Shown: one piece after another, positions 37,006 through 45,698 of the stretch
Numbering within the stretch: the first letter of the stretch is position 1
How the letters are laid out: each line of letters begins with the position of its first letter
Source: Chryseobacterium sp. JM1
GTDB lineage: Bacteria > Bacteroidota > Bacteroidia > Flavobacteriales > Weeksellaceae
Direction: 5' to 3'
DNA: 64,000 nucleotides
NCBI RefSeq assembly: GCF_000737715.1
Contig: NZ_JPRN01000002.1
Location: 310,001 to 374,000, forward strand
Translations under genes and position numbers: made by a program
Notes under the pieces: generated by a model
Seen by the model: the letters and a program-made list of their open reading frames with translations, nothing else
Told to the model about the DNA's origin: nothing
Database searches by the model: none

Positions 37006-39552
37006 ATGAAAAAAATATTACTATCGCTGGGGATCATGCTGGGCCTCTTTATGGGGCATGCGCAGGCTCCGGAAAAAATGAGCTACCAGGCCATTATGAG
37101 AAACGGAACCGGCCAGCTTCTGGTCAATCAAAATATCGCTGTTAAAGTAAGTGTGCTACAGGGCTCTCCCGCCGGAACACTGGTCTATTCTGAACGATTA
37201 ACCGGACTTACCAACGCGAATGGACTTATCAGTATGGAAATAGGAACAGGAACGGTGCTTTCCGGCACATTTTCTACCATCAACTGGCCTTCAGGCAGCT
37301 ATTATCTGAAAACTGAAACCGATCCGGCCGGTGGTACGAACTACACCATAGCAGGAACAAGCCAGTTATTAAGCGTTCCCTATGCCCTATATGCCAAATC
37401 TGCAGGCGGAACCGGCGGAACCTTCGCCATTCCTTACACCAATACCGTAAACAATGTCTCCACTCTATTCTCGCTCACCAATGACGGCGACGGAACTTCT
37501 GTAGAAGGGATTAATAATACAACCACTTCCAGTATTGCCCCGGTACGCGGAATTGTAAACAGTACCACACCGGGAGGATTCTCCAGTGCAGTACGGGGTA
37601 TCAATAACGGAACCGGCGGACTCGGTATAGGAGTTTGGGGAAGTCAAGCCGGAAGCGGATGGGGCGTTTATGGTGTTACCGCAAGTGGTCTTGGAATTTA
37701 TGGAAATTCATCTGCTTCAGGCACCGGGGTTTACGCCAACAGTAATACCGGAACAGGTCTTACTGCGACCAGTAACAATGGAATTGCAGCAAGTATGTCT
37801 ATTTTCAACAATGCCAACAGTAATAATGTACTTAATGCCAATACGCTTGGAAACGGAACTGTTATCAATGTTTCCTCATCAGGAAGCGGTGCAGGGGTTT
37901 TCAGTTCAACAGGAAGCGGATTCGCGGTACATGGTATTACGAGCGCACAGACTTCAGCGGGGATTATCGGGGACAATAACGGAGCCGGTGAAGCGGTAGT
38001 AGGAAGAACAACCAGTGATATTGCCGGAGCTGTAGTGGGAAGAAATGATGGCGGAGGTTATGGGGTAAGAGGTTTTGTCGCGACCAATACTACGGGAACT
38101 TCAGTAGGTGTTTTCGGGCAGGTTGGACTCAGTACAGGGAAAGGACGTGCCGGAAGATTTGAAAATGTGAATGCTTCCAATGATTTTAATGCTTTTGAAG
38201 TAGAAACCAACGGTAATGGGAATATTCCGGATAATACGGAAGGTAATGCATCATCATTTCTAGTTAATAATACCAACAGTGTTGCAGCAGCAGTAAGAGG
38301 TGAGGTCAAAACCATTTTTGGAAACTTCGGAGCAGCAGGTATTTTTGGTATTTCTTCAGGAACCGGTGGTTTTGCCGGTTTGTTTCACGCTTCCAATCCA
38401 TCAGGAAACGGAGCCGCTTTAGTCGCGATCACTGATGGAAACGGCAATGCCATCACTGCCAATGCAAGTAAAAACGGAAACGGTGTTGAAACCAATATAG
38501 ACGGTGCAGGAAATGCCTTATATGCATGGGTCCCCACTTTTGCAACGGGCAGGGCAGGAAGGTTTAATATATTCAATGACGCTAATACAAGCGATGTAAT
38601 TACAGTAACCACTGTAGGTAATGGTACCGCCGGAAACTTTAAGGTTGACCGTGTAACAGGTACCTCTCCCGCTGTAAAAGGAGAAGTAAATTCACAATTT
38701 GCCAATTTCGGAACTGCCGGGATTTACGGAATTTCTTCAGGAACCGGTGGTTTTGCCGGATTATTCCACGCCAGCAACCCTTCCGGAAACGGACCAGCAT
38801 TAATCGCTATAGCAGAAGGTAACGGGAACGGAATCACAGCCAATGCCGCCAATACAGGTGATGGTGTAGAAGCTACGGTAGATGGAACAGGATCTGCAAT
38901 TTATGGATGGGTTCCCAATTTTGGGACTGGTAGAGCGGGACGTTTCACGAACTTCAATACGGCGAATACACAAACTGTTCTGGATGTTCGTAATGACGGA
39001 ACAGGATCCGCTGCTGTAATAGATCACAGAGGTGCTTCCGGAAATATTCTAGTCATGAGAAATGTAGGAACTAATGTAGCCAGAATCAATAAGTCAGGAA
39101 TGGGATTCTTCAACGGAGGAACTCAAAACAGTGGAGCCGACGTTGCAGAAGCATTTGATGTTGAAGGGCATACTTCAGACTATGAACCGGGAGATATTTT
39201 AATCATCTCAACAGATTCTGACCGTACGGTGGAAAAATCATCAAAAGCCTACTCTACACTTGTTGCCGGAGTTTATGCAACGAAACCGGGTGTTCTTTTA
39301 ACGGAAGAAAATATCGATTCTGAATTAATTGGAAAAGTTCCGATGGGAGTCATTGGGGTTATTCCTACGAAAGTCTGTCTGGAAGGCGGAAAAATTAAGA
39401 GAGGAGATCTTTTGGTAACCTCTTCCCTATCCGGAACTGCCATGAAAGCGAATCCTAAAAAGGTTAAAATCGGACAGGTGATCGGAAAAGCACTTCAGGA
39501 TTATGATCAAAATTCGGTTGGAAAAATTAAAGTACTGGTAAACATTAAATAA
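37006..39552 (+). CDS. Large secreted repeat protein with a Peptidase_G2-like end
   Basis: 848 residues with a signal peptide (about 1-19). An N-terminal beta domain ('MSYQAIMRNGTGQLLVNQNIAVKVSV') is followed by ~550 residues of Gly/Asn/Thr-rich beta-strand repeats ('GISSGTGGFAGLFHASNPSG' occurs twice, 127 residues apart). The C-terminal ~130 residues ('SGADVAEAFDVEGHTSDYEPGDILII ... GKVPMGVIGVIPTKV') resemble tail-fibre chaperone or Peptidase_G2 modules; that match is tentative. No T9SS sorting domain was seen, although the preceding gene has one. An adhesin or fibre role is inferred. Confidence 0.75.
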   Translation: MKKILLSLGIMLGLFMGHAQAPEKMSYQAIMRNGTGQLLVNQNIAVKVSVLQGSPAGTLVYSERLTGLTNANGLISMEIGTGTVLSGTFSTINWPSGSYYLKTETDPAGGTNYTIAGTSQLLSVPYALYAKSAGGTGGTFAIPYTNTVNNVSTLFSLTNDGDGTSVEGINNTTTSSIAPVRGIVNSTTPGGFSSAVRGINNGTGGLGIGVWGSQAGSGWGVYGVTASGLGIYGNSSASGTGVYANSNTGTGLTATSNNGIAASMSIFNNANSNNVLNANTLGNGTVINVSSSGSGAGVFSSTGSGFAVHGITSAQTSAGIIGDNNGAGEAVVGRTTSDIAGAVVGRNDGGGYGVRGFVATNTTGTSVGVFGQVGLSTGKGRAGRFENVNASNDFNAFEVETNGNGNIPDNTEGNASSFLVNNTNSVAAAVRGEVKTIFGNFGAAGIFGISSGTGGFAGLFHASNPSGNGAALVAITDGNGNAITANASKNGNGVETNIDGAGNALYAWVPTFATGRAGRFNIFNDANTSDVITVTTVGNGTAGNFKVDRVTGTSPAVKGEVNSQFANFGTAGIYGISSGTGGFAGLFHASNPSGNGPALIAIAEGNGNGITANAANTGDGVEATVDGTGSAIYGWVPNFGTGRAGRFTNFNTANTQTVLDVRNDGTGSAAVIDHRGASGNILVMRNVGTNVARINKSGMGFFNGGTQNSGADVAEAFDVEGHTSDYEPGDILIISTDSDRTVEKSSKAYSTLVAGVYATKPGVLLTEENIDSELIGKVPMGVIGVIPTKVCLEGGKIKRGDLLVTSSLSGTAMKANPKKVKIGQVIGKALQDYDQNSVGKIKVLVNIK
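38299..38980 (+). repeat. Internal 127-codon tandem repeat of the adhesin-like gene
   Basis: Codons from 38299 and from 38680 encode two consecutive, strongly similar ~100-residue blocks. Both contain GISSGTGGFAGLFHASNPSG, and the DNA is near identical over the central part of each block (around 38354-38413 and 38735-38794). Unequal recombination could add or remove copies. Confidence 0.75.
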
Positions 39553-39558
39553 AGTATC

Positions 39559-39972
39559 ATGAAATCACTATATATCATTGCATTTGTAGCATTAAGCGTA
39601 AGTGTTTATGCTCAGGAAAATAAGAAGGCCGCCGAACCTGAAGATCAGGCCCAAGTCGTCAAACAACTCAGGGATCAGGAAGCTCAAGTAGCCAAAGCGG
39701 CTCAGGAAAATGCTCCCAAGAAGCAGGCTGTAACCACTCTGGCCTCGGAACAGGGACTGGAAGTGAAAAAGCAGGAGACAAAAGCTCAGGCTGCTCCATC
39801 AAATAATTCAGGAAAGTTGCTACCCAATACGGCAAGTCTCGCTGAACTTAAAGCTTCAATTCCCAACAGACAGGCATCTCATCCGATTTCTAATAACACA
39901 AATAAAAGCGTACAGGGCTTACCCAATACCGCAACTTTGGAAGAAATAAAAAAAACAATCCCAAAAAACTGA
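39559..39972 (+). CDS. Small secreted protein with a C-terminal duplicated motif
   Basis: 137 residues with a signal peptide (about 1-18), a charged Gln/Ala/Lys-rich middle, and two related C-terminal units, 'LPNTASLAELKASIPNR' and 'LPNTATLEEIKKTIPKN'. It is third in the operon, 6 bp after the repeat protein, and a terminator follows. No known domain; the duplicated motif could be a docking or anchoring signal. Confidence 0.65.
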   Translation: MKSLYIIAFVALSVSVYAQENKKAAEPEDQAQVVKQLRDQEAQVAKAAQENAPKKQAVTTLASEQGLEVKKQETKAQAAPSNNSGKLLPNTASLAELKASIPNRQASHPISNNTNKSVQGLPNTATLEEIKKTIPKN

Positions 39973-39995
39973 TAACCAAAATCGATTTCAAAAAG

Positions 39996-40020
39996 AAAGT
40001 CCGCGTAGTGCGGACTTTTT
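39996..40020. terminator. Bidirectional terminator
   Basis: A 9-bp perfect stem (aaagtccgc / gcggacttt) with a 5-nt loop, an A-rich tract on the left and T tract on the right, lies between the adhesin operon and the convergent META gene. Confidence 0.8.
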
Positions 40021-40055
40021 ATATTTTTAAACCTAACTGGGCTAAGACTTTACTT

Positions 40056-40490
40056 TTAGTCCCAATCAGCTGCTACAAATTTCATTGTATTTCCACTGTC
40101 ATCCGATAAGGTAAGAAAATGGCCTTCTACGGAATATCGGGTCATCTTATCAAACTTTTGGATAAACGCTGTTTCCAGATCCATATTCTGGCAGGCTTTC
40201 ATTGTACTTCCTACTCCTGAAATCTTCACTTTTCCTCCGCTTTTAAATTCGGAAGTAAAGAACATACCGTTGCATCCCATATGGGCGCTTCCTTTTATTT
40301 TTCCTTTCTCCATTGTCCCTGTCAGATTTATTTCTGCCTTGTTTCTGATCAATTCATCTTTGGAAAATTGACCGAAAGAAATGAGCATCCACTGCCTTTG
40401 AAGGCTCGGATTTTTTTCAGGGACAGCAGAGCAGCCGACAATGGCTCCGAGAAGTAAAACGGCAAAAAATGACAAGAGTATTTTTTTCAT
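40056..40490 (-). CDS. META domain lipoprotein
   Basis: 144 residues from ATG 40490; another ATG lies two codons upstream. Lipobox 'GAIVGC' gives a lipid-modified N-terminus. 'RQWMLISFGQFSKDELI', 'AHMGCNGMFFTSEFK' and 'TMKACQNMDLETAFIQ' match META/HslJ domains. HslJ-type proteins are tied to heat shock or antibiotic resistance in enterobacteria; no role is shown here. Confidence 0.85.
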   Translation of the reverse strand: MKKILLSFFAVLLLGAIVGCSAVPEKNPSLQRQWMLISFGQFSKDELIRNKAEINLTGTMEKGKIKGSAHMGCNGMFFTSEFKSGGKVKISGVGSTMKACQNMDLETAFIQKFDKMTRYSVEGHFLTLSDDSGNTMKFVAADWD

Positions 40491-40576
40491 GCGCATTATC
40501 CTTCCATTTTCATACCATTCCGGGACAGAATATCGTAAAAATTAGTAAATTAGCGACACAAAAATTATTTTATAAA

Positions 40577-42787
40577 ATGAAAAGACTATTTCTACTGTTC
40601 ACTTTCTTATTGGGCTTTGCTCAGATGAGGGCGGATGAGGGGATGTGGCTGTTAATGCTCATCAAAAGACTTAACGGGGTCGATATGCAAAAAGAAGGAC
40701 TGCATTTGACACCTGAAGAAATTTATTCGGTAAACAATTCAAGCTTAAAAGATGCTATCGTGAGCTTCGGAGGGTTCTGTACCGGGGAAATTGTTTCTGA
40801 TAAAGGACTTATTTTCACCAACCACCACTGTGGTTACGGTGCTGTAGCTGCTGCTTCTACTCCTGAAAAAGATTACCTGAAAAACGGATTCTGGGCCATG
40901 AAGCAGAAGGATGAATTTAATGCAAAAGATCTTTATGTAAGATTTTTAGTAAGAATGGATGATGCTACGCAGAGAATCAATTCTAAGCTAAATAACAATA
41001 TGACCGGGGCAGAGAGAAAAGCAGTTATTGATGCTGAAACAAAGGCAATCCAGACTGAAAACTCTGAAAACGGAAAATACACAGTAGTGGTAAGAGATTT
41101 CTTCAACGGAAATGAATTCTACTATTTTGTTTACCAGGATTACAAAGATATCAGACTGGTAGGTGCACCACCATCTTCATTAGGAAAATTCGGAGGTGAT
41201 ACAGATAACTGGGAATGGCCAAGACATACGGCTGACTTTACAGTCTTCAGAGTATATGGAGATGCAGCAGGAAATCCTGCAGAATTTGCTCCAAGCAACG
41301 TCCCATTGAAGCCTAAGCACTTCCTTCCGGTTTCTCTTAAAGGAATCAAGCCTGGAGATTTCTCTATGATCCTTGGATACCCTGGAAGAACCAACCGTTA
41401 CCTGACTTCTTACGGAATTCAGCAGATGGTTAACAAAGACTATCCGGCCTGGGTAGAAGCTTCCAAACTTGCTATGGACGTTATGAAAAAGTATATGGAC
41501 AAAGATAAAGCGACTCAGCTTAACTATGCGTCTCAATATGCTTCTGTAGCTAACTACTGGAAAAACAGACAGGGAACTATCGATGCCGTAGATAAAAACG
41601 GAACGATCTCTGACAAACAAAAAATCGAGGATACTTACAGAAAATGGTCTGTAATGCCAGGAAATACGGCTTATGACGGTATCTTAGAAGATATTGAAGC
41701 CTATTACAAGCAGGTTTCTGAAAGAAATGTTGAAAGAAACTATGCTTCACAGTTCTCAAGAAATGCAAAATATATCACGCTTGCTTTGCAGGTAGGATCT
41801 GTACTTAAAGCTTACTCAGCTCAGGATATGCAGGGAAGACTTGCCATGAAAGCTAAGACTGAAGCAGCTATTAAAGGAGCTTACGAAAACTTCAATCCAT
41901 CTCTGGAAGGAGAAATGCTTGCTTCTATGGCCAACCTTTACCAAACCAGAGTAAAGAACCAGGAAGTGGCCTCTGCTACTATTTTAGGATTAGATGCTAA
42001 AACGCTTTCTAATGTAGCGTATTCTTCAATCTTCGCGAACAAGACTTCTGCTACGAACTTCTTACTGAACCCTGATGCATTGAAACTTGATGCTGATCCG
42101 CTTTGGAAAATTGCCAACGGAATCGTTGCTGACCAAAAAATGAGCACTGAGAAGTATTCTAAAGTGGATGACAATTTCAACAAAAACAACCGTCTTTTCT
42201 TAGCTGGACTAATGAAAGCTATGCCTGAAAAGAAATTCTACCCGGATGCTAACTCTACAATGAGATTAACGTACGGAACGGTAGATAAACTTCCGGTAAG
42301 ACAAGACAGAAACTACTTCGGTGTTACTGATAACTATTATACTGATATGACTGGTCTTGTTGGAAAATACAAGAAAGGGGATGAAGAATTCGACCTTCCA
42401 CAAAGAGTGATCGATCTTTATAACCTTAAAGATTTCGGACAGTATGCGGATGCTGCAGGATATATGCCTGTGAATTTCCTTTCTAACAATGACATTACTG
42501 GAGGTAACTCTGGTTCTCCGGTAATTGATGGAGACGGAAACCTTATCGGTATCGCATTCGATGGAAACAGCGAAGCGTTAAGCGGTGATATCGTATTTGA
42601 ACAGGAGTGGCAGAAAACGATCAACGTAGATGTACGTTTCGTTCTTTGGACTATCGACAAATATGCCGGAGCAAGAAGATTAGTTGATGAATTAAAGCTT
42701 GTAAGAGGAGAAAACACTCCTGCTGATACCAAGACTAAAAATTCCGGGACTACTCAAATGCCTAAGAAAACAAAAACCAAAAAATAA
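40577..42787 (+). CDS. S46 family dipeptidyl-peptidase, DPP7-type
   Basis: 736 residues from ATG 40577, giving a clean signal peptide (about 1-19). Chymotrypsin-like catalytic residues are visible: His in 'FTNHHCGYGAV', Asp in 'GDTDNWEWPRHTADF', Ser in 'TGGNSGSPVIDGDG'. Just after the Ser, 'IAFDGNSEALSGDI' has Gly where DPP11 has the Arg that selects Asp/Glu, so preference for hydrophobic P1 residues (DPP7-like) is inferred from the P. gingivalis enzymes. It works in the periplasm on peptides; these organisms use peptides as carbon source. Confidence 0.93.
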   Translation: MKRLFLLFTFLLGFAQMRADEGMWLLMLIKRLNGVDMQKEGLHLTPEEIYSVNNSSLKDAIVSFGGFCTGEIVSDKGLIFTNHHCGYGAVAAASTPEKDYLKNGFWAMKQKDEFNAKDLYVRFLVRMDDATQRINSKLNNNMTGAERKAVIDAETKAIQTENSENGKYTVVVRDFFNGNEFYYFVYQDYKDIRLVGAPPSSLGKFGGDTDNWEWPRHTADFTVFRVYGDAAGNPAEFAPSNVPLKPKHFLPVSLKGIKPGDFSMILGYPGRTNRYLTSYGIQQMVNKDYPAWVEASKLAMDVMKKYMDKDKATQLNYASQYASVANYWKNRQGTIDAVDKNGTISDKQKIEDTYRKWSVMPGNTAYDGILEDIEAYYKQVSERNVERNYASQFSRNAKYITLALQVGSVLKAYSAQDMQGRLAMKAKTEAAIKGAYENFNPSLEGEMLASMANLYQTRVKNQEVASATILGLDAKTLSNVAYSSIFANKTSATNFLLNPDALKLDADPLWKIANGIVADQKMSTEKYSKVDDNFNKNNRLFLAGLMKAMPEKKFYPDANSTMRLTYGTVDKLPVRQDRNYFGVTDNYYTDMTGLVGKYKKGDEEFDLPQRVIDLYNLKDFGQYADAAGYMPVNFLSNNDITGGNSGSPVIDGDGNLIGIAFDGNSEALSGDIVFEQEWQKTINVDVRFVLWTIDKYAGARRLVDELKLVRGENTPADTKTKNSGTTQMPKKTKTKK

Positions 42788-42807
42788 TCTTTTTTGATTT
42801 AAATATA

Positions 42808-42837
42808 AAACCGTGAATGTATGTTCACGGTTTTTTT
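42808..42837 (+). terminator. Terminator of the S46 peptidase gene
   Basis: A 10-bp perfect stem (aaaccgtgaa / ttcacggttt), 6-nt loop and T7 tail lie 20 bp after the stop. Confidence 0.85.
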
Positions 42838-42862
42838 ATTTTTGAATGATAAATCTTTCCCT

Positions 42863-43333
42863 ATGAAACCAATTGAATTTAAAGCAGTCATACAGCAAAA
42901 CGGTGAAATGAACGCCGCTTTTGCGGAGTTTCCGTTTTCTACAGAGGAACTGTTCAGCAAAAAAGGACAAATTAGGATTAAAGCCACATTTGATCATAAA
43001 GTTGAGTATCGCGGAAGTATTGTTAAAATGAATTCCGACTGTCATATTTTAGGACTTACACAGGAAGTACGAAAGCAGCTTGGGAAAAGTTTTGGCGATG
43101 AGGTTTCTGTTTCCTTGATTGAAGATAAGGAGGAAAGAACAGTAGAAATCGCTGATGATATTGCTTCTGTTTTTAATGAAAATCATGATGCGAAAGCCCT
43201 GTTTGATAAGATGAACTACACGCACCGGAAAGAATATATCCGCTGGATTGAGGAAGCTAAGAAACCGGAAACGAGAGAGAAGAGAAAGGTCAGGATGATA
43301 GAAATGATTCTGGAGGGGAAAAAGGGAATATAA
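42863..43333 (+). CDS. YdeI/OmpD-associated family protein with DUF1905
   Basis: 156 residues from ATG 42863, the first Met that gives the normal family start (MKPIEFKAVI). The N-terminal ~85 residues are a DUF1905 barrel ('IRIKATFDHKVEYRGSIVKM'); the C-terminal part has the OmdA signature 'LFDKMNYTHRKEYIRWIEEAKKPETREKRKVRMIEMI'. The family is widespread in Bacteroidota and cytosolic, and its biochemical role is unproven. The 206 bp after it hold no recognisable gene. Confidence 0.88.
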   Translation: MKPIEFKAVIQQNGEMNAAFAEFPFSTEELFSKKGQIRIKATFDHKVEYRGSIVKMNSDCHILGLTQEVRKQLGKSFGDEVSVSLIEDKEERTVEIADDIASVFNENHDAKALFDKMNYTHRKEYIRWIEEAKKPETREKRKVRMIEMILEGKKGI

Positions 43334-43539
43334 AAAGGAGAAATATTATAGGCCCTTAACTCACTTTCATCCTTATGCAAACATTACCACTCACAGTCAT
43401 AAAAACTCAATGAGTTGTATTAAAAATAAACCAACTGATTATCAACTCATTAAAAACAAATAAATAAAATTTATGTCAGGATTTCTCAACCCTCCCGACA
43501 GTAGTTGTGTAACAAATAATAACAACAAAAATTTTATTT

Positions 43540-44763
43540 ATGAAAAAAAACCTATTCAAAACAGCGTCATTAGCAGCGGGAATACTGACAGCGTTTATTC
43601 TTACCTCTTGTGATGACAATGACAATATGATGATGGAAAATACTTCCATTCAAAGAACCATCACTTTTGAAAATGTGGTCACCCCAAAAGATTTTGTGGA
43701 AAGCGGAAGTTTTCAGGGGACAGGCAGCCCGGTGATTTTGCCCGGGCAGTCAGCTTCTTTTACATTCAGTGCGGGAAAAACACAAGCCTTGATGTTGGCA
43801 ACAATGTACGGAGCTTCCAAAGATTGGTTTTTTGCCTCAAAGCAGCCTGGAATTAAGCTATTTGATGACAATGGAAATGCAGTCACCGGAGATGTTTCTT
43901 CACAGGTTCTCCTGTGGGACAACGGAAGTAAAAATGATATTTCAGGACAGGTGGAAAGCAAACCTATTGCGCAGGTTCCGAATGTGAACGCCTCTCAACT
44001 GATGAAACTTAATCTTACGTACAACGCTGTTTCTTCTGAATTTACCCTGACTATCAGCAACAATTCCGGAGGAACGGCCAACGAGACTCCATTTTCACCC
44101 GGCGTATGGGCGGTTTCAAATTACAATGGATCTCAACTTCTTAACAGCACTCCTTTTTTCACTGCAAATGATTTATCAAATCCTGAAATTACGGATATAG
44201 CCCAGATGGGAAATATCAGTAAAATGATGATGAAACTTAATGCAAACACGGGAATTATGACAGGGTTATCCCCTGCTTTAGTCGTTGTTTACACCGGTGA
44301 TAAAAATCCTGTGTATGAATTGGGACAGACGGATGCAGGAAAAGGATTAAAGGAAATTTCACAGTCTGGAAATGTTTCAAAACTTCAGACCAGCCTAAAA
44401 ACTTTACCAAACGTAAAAGGCGTTTATGTGGCAGGAAGTGCACCTGTAGCTCCCGGAAGTAAGGTGATGACTCAATTTACGGCCGCTCCCGGAGATAAAA
44501 TTGCCTATGTTACTATGTTTGGTTTCTCCAATGACTGGTTTTATGCTAATGAACAAAGCATAGATGCTAATGCAAAAGGTGATTTTACTTCAAAAACTAC
44601 TTTATTTGATTCCGGAACGGGCGTAGATCAGTATCCCGGTGCAGGAAACAGACAGACTTTATTCGGAGGAACACCGCAGAGCGAAAGCAAGCCTATTGAT
44701 AAAGTCGGAAGTGTTTTCCCGGTTCCCGCAGTGCAGAATGTGATTAAAATAATGATCAATTAA
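43540..44763 (+). CDS. Spondin-domain lipoprotein
   Basis: 407 residues with lipobox 'FILTSC' followed by Asp-rich residues (DDNDN). Two spondin_N-like domains are recognisable by the repeated 'LATMYGASKDWFFA' and 'VTMFGFSNDWFYA' strands, each later followed by 'LLWDNGS' / 'TLFDSGT' and a SKPI sequence. Two tandem copies suggest an internal duplication. Likely on the outer membrane; ligand unknown. Confidence 0.85.
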   Translation: MKKNLFKTASLAAGILTAFILTSCDDNDNMMMENTSIQRTITFENVVTPKDFVESGSFQGTGSPVILPGQSASFTFSAGKTQALMLATMYGASKDWFFASKQPGIKLFDDNGNAVTGDVSSQVLLWDNGSKNDISGQVESKPIAQVPNVNASQLMKLNLTYNAVSSEFTLTISNNSGGTANETPFSPGVWAVSNYNGSQLLNSTPFFTANDLSNPEITDIAQMGNISKMMMKLNANTGIMTGLSPALVVVYTGDKNPVYELGQTDAGKGLKEISQSGNVSKLQTSLKTLPNVKGVYVAGSAPVAPGSKVMTQFTAAPGDKIAYVTMFGFSNDWFYANEQSIDANAKGDFTSKTTLFDSGTGVDQYPGAGNRQTLFGGTPQSESKPIDKVGSVFPVPAVQNVIKIMIN

Positions 44764-44794
44764 CAATTTAAGAGTCTTTTAAATTCAATTCATA

Positions 44795-44827
44795 AAAATA
44801 CCAGACGGTCTTACTGTCTGGTATTTT
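44795..44827. terminator. Terminator after the spondin lipoprotein
   Basis: A 12-bp perfect stem (aaaataccagac / gtctggtatttt) with a 9-nt loop ends in T4 on the plus strand. It stands between convergent transcription units (the other is the comM remnant) and could serve both. Confidence 0.75.
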
Positions 44828-44898
44828 GGGCTATATCATTGTACGAGATTTGACCTTCTAAATATTTAAACCCAAAACTACCCACTTAAAATTCAGAA

Positions 44899-45576
44899 TC
44901 ATACATTCCAAAACTCGCGATCCAGACTTCTGTATTGAATCGCTTCTGAAATATGATGGGAAAGTATTTGTTCAGATCCTTCCAGATCGGCGGCAGTTCT
45001 TGCCACTTTCAGGATCCGGTCGTAAGCTCTGGCGGAAAGGTTCAGCTTTTCCATCGCCATCTTGATGAGATTCAGTGATGTTTCGTCCAGACTGCAGAAG
45101 GCCTCAATTTCCTTTGGACCTATCTGAGCATTATAGCTGATGTTAAGATCTTTATACCGCTCATTCTGAATACTGCGCGCTTTTAGAACCCGGTCACGGA
45201 TGTCTGAACTCTTCTCTCCTTTTCTTTTTTCAGCGAGCTGTTCAAATTCAACCTTCTGTACTTCAATATGGATATCAATCCTGTCTAATAAAGGACCTGA
45301 CAGTTTATTCATATACCGCTGCATTTCGTAAACGGACGAAGTATTCCCCGGATCATCGGGAAAAAAGCCACTGGGACTAGGATTCATGGATGCAATAAGC
45401 ATAAAACTTGCAGGGTAGTTGACGGTAAATCTGGCTCTTGAAATGGTTACTTCCCGGTCTTCAAGCGGCTGTCTCATAACTTCTAAAACCGTTCTTTTAA
45501 ACTCCGGCATTTCATCCAGAAATAAAACTCCGTTGTGCGCCAGAGAAATTTCTCCCGGTTGAGGATAACTTCCGCC
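44899..45576 (-). pseudogene. comM: comM/yifB C-terminal fragment (left of the transposon)
   Basis: 226 codons including stop. It begins at the 'GGSYPQPGEISLAHNG' segment and contains Walker B 'GVLFLDEMPEF', 'ASMNPSPSGFFPDD' and the Mg-chelatase C-terminal domain ending near 'SLDREFWNV'. The Walker A is absent because it lies in the other fragment at 59631-60319. The open frame continues 12 codons into the transposon, which is not native coding. ComM is a hexameric helicase that extends branch migration in natural transformation, so this allele should be inactive. Confidence 0.93.
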
Positions 45577-45698
45577 TGTAAATTTGTAAAGTAGATGATA
45601 AAATTTGAACAAAAATCGTCTTTCTTTACAAAAGAAAGTGATAAATCTGATCTTAATTAATCAATCTACACCGCTAAAATTACAAAACATGGTGATAA
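45577..45698 (+). repeat. Left end of the Tn7-like element with three TnsB-like sites
   Basis: Three 19-bp repeats lie at 45583-45601, 45626-45644 and 45680-45698: TTTGTAAAGTAGATGATAA, TTACAAAAGAAAGTGATAA and TTACAAAACATGGTGATAA. All are in the same orientation, spaced by 24 and 35 bp. Three spaced sites are the pattern of the Tn7 left end. The third site covers the tnsA start codon, so TnsB binding could repress tnsA expression. Confidence 0.8.

Noticed and set aside
38058..38315. Opposite-strand open frames within the repeat gene (e.g. 38058-38315, 38385-38705)
   Set aside because: They mirror the Gly/Asn-rich codons of the sense gene and have no independent signals.
45577..45612. Functional start for the comM C-terminal fragment inside the transposon end
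   Set aside because: The 12 extra codons are transposon sequence with a TTG start and no signal; the fragment lacks Walker A and cannot be an active ATPase.
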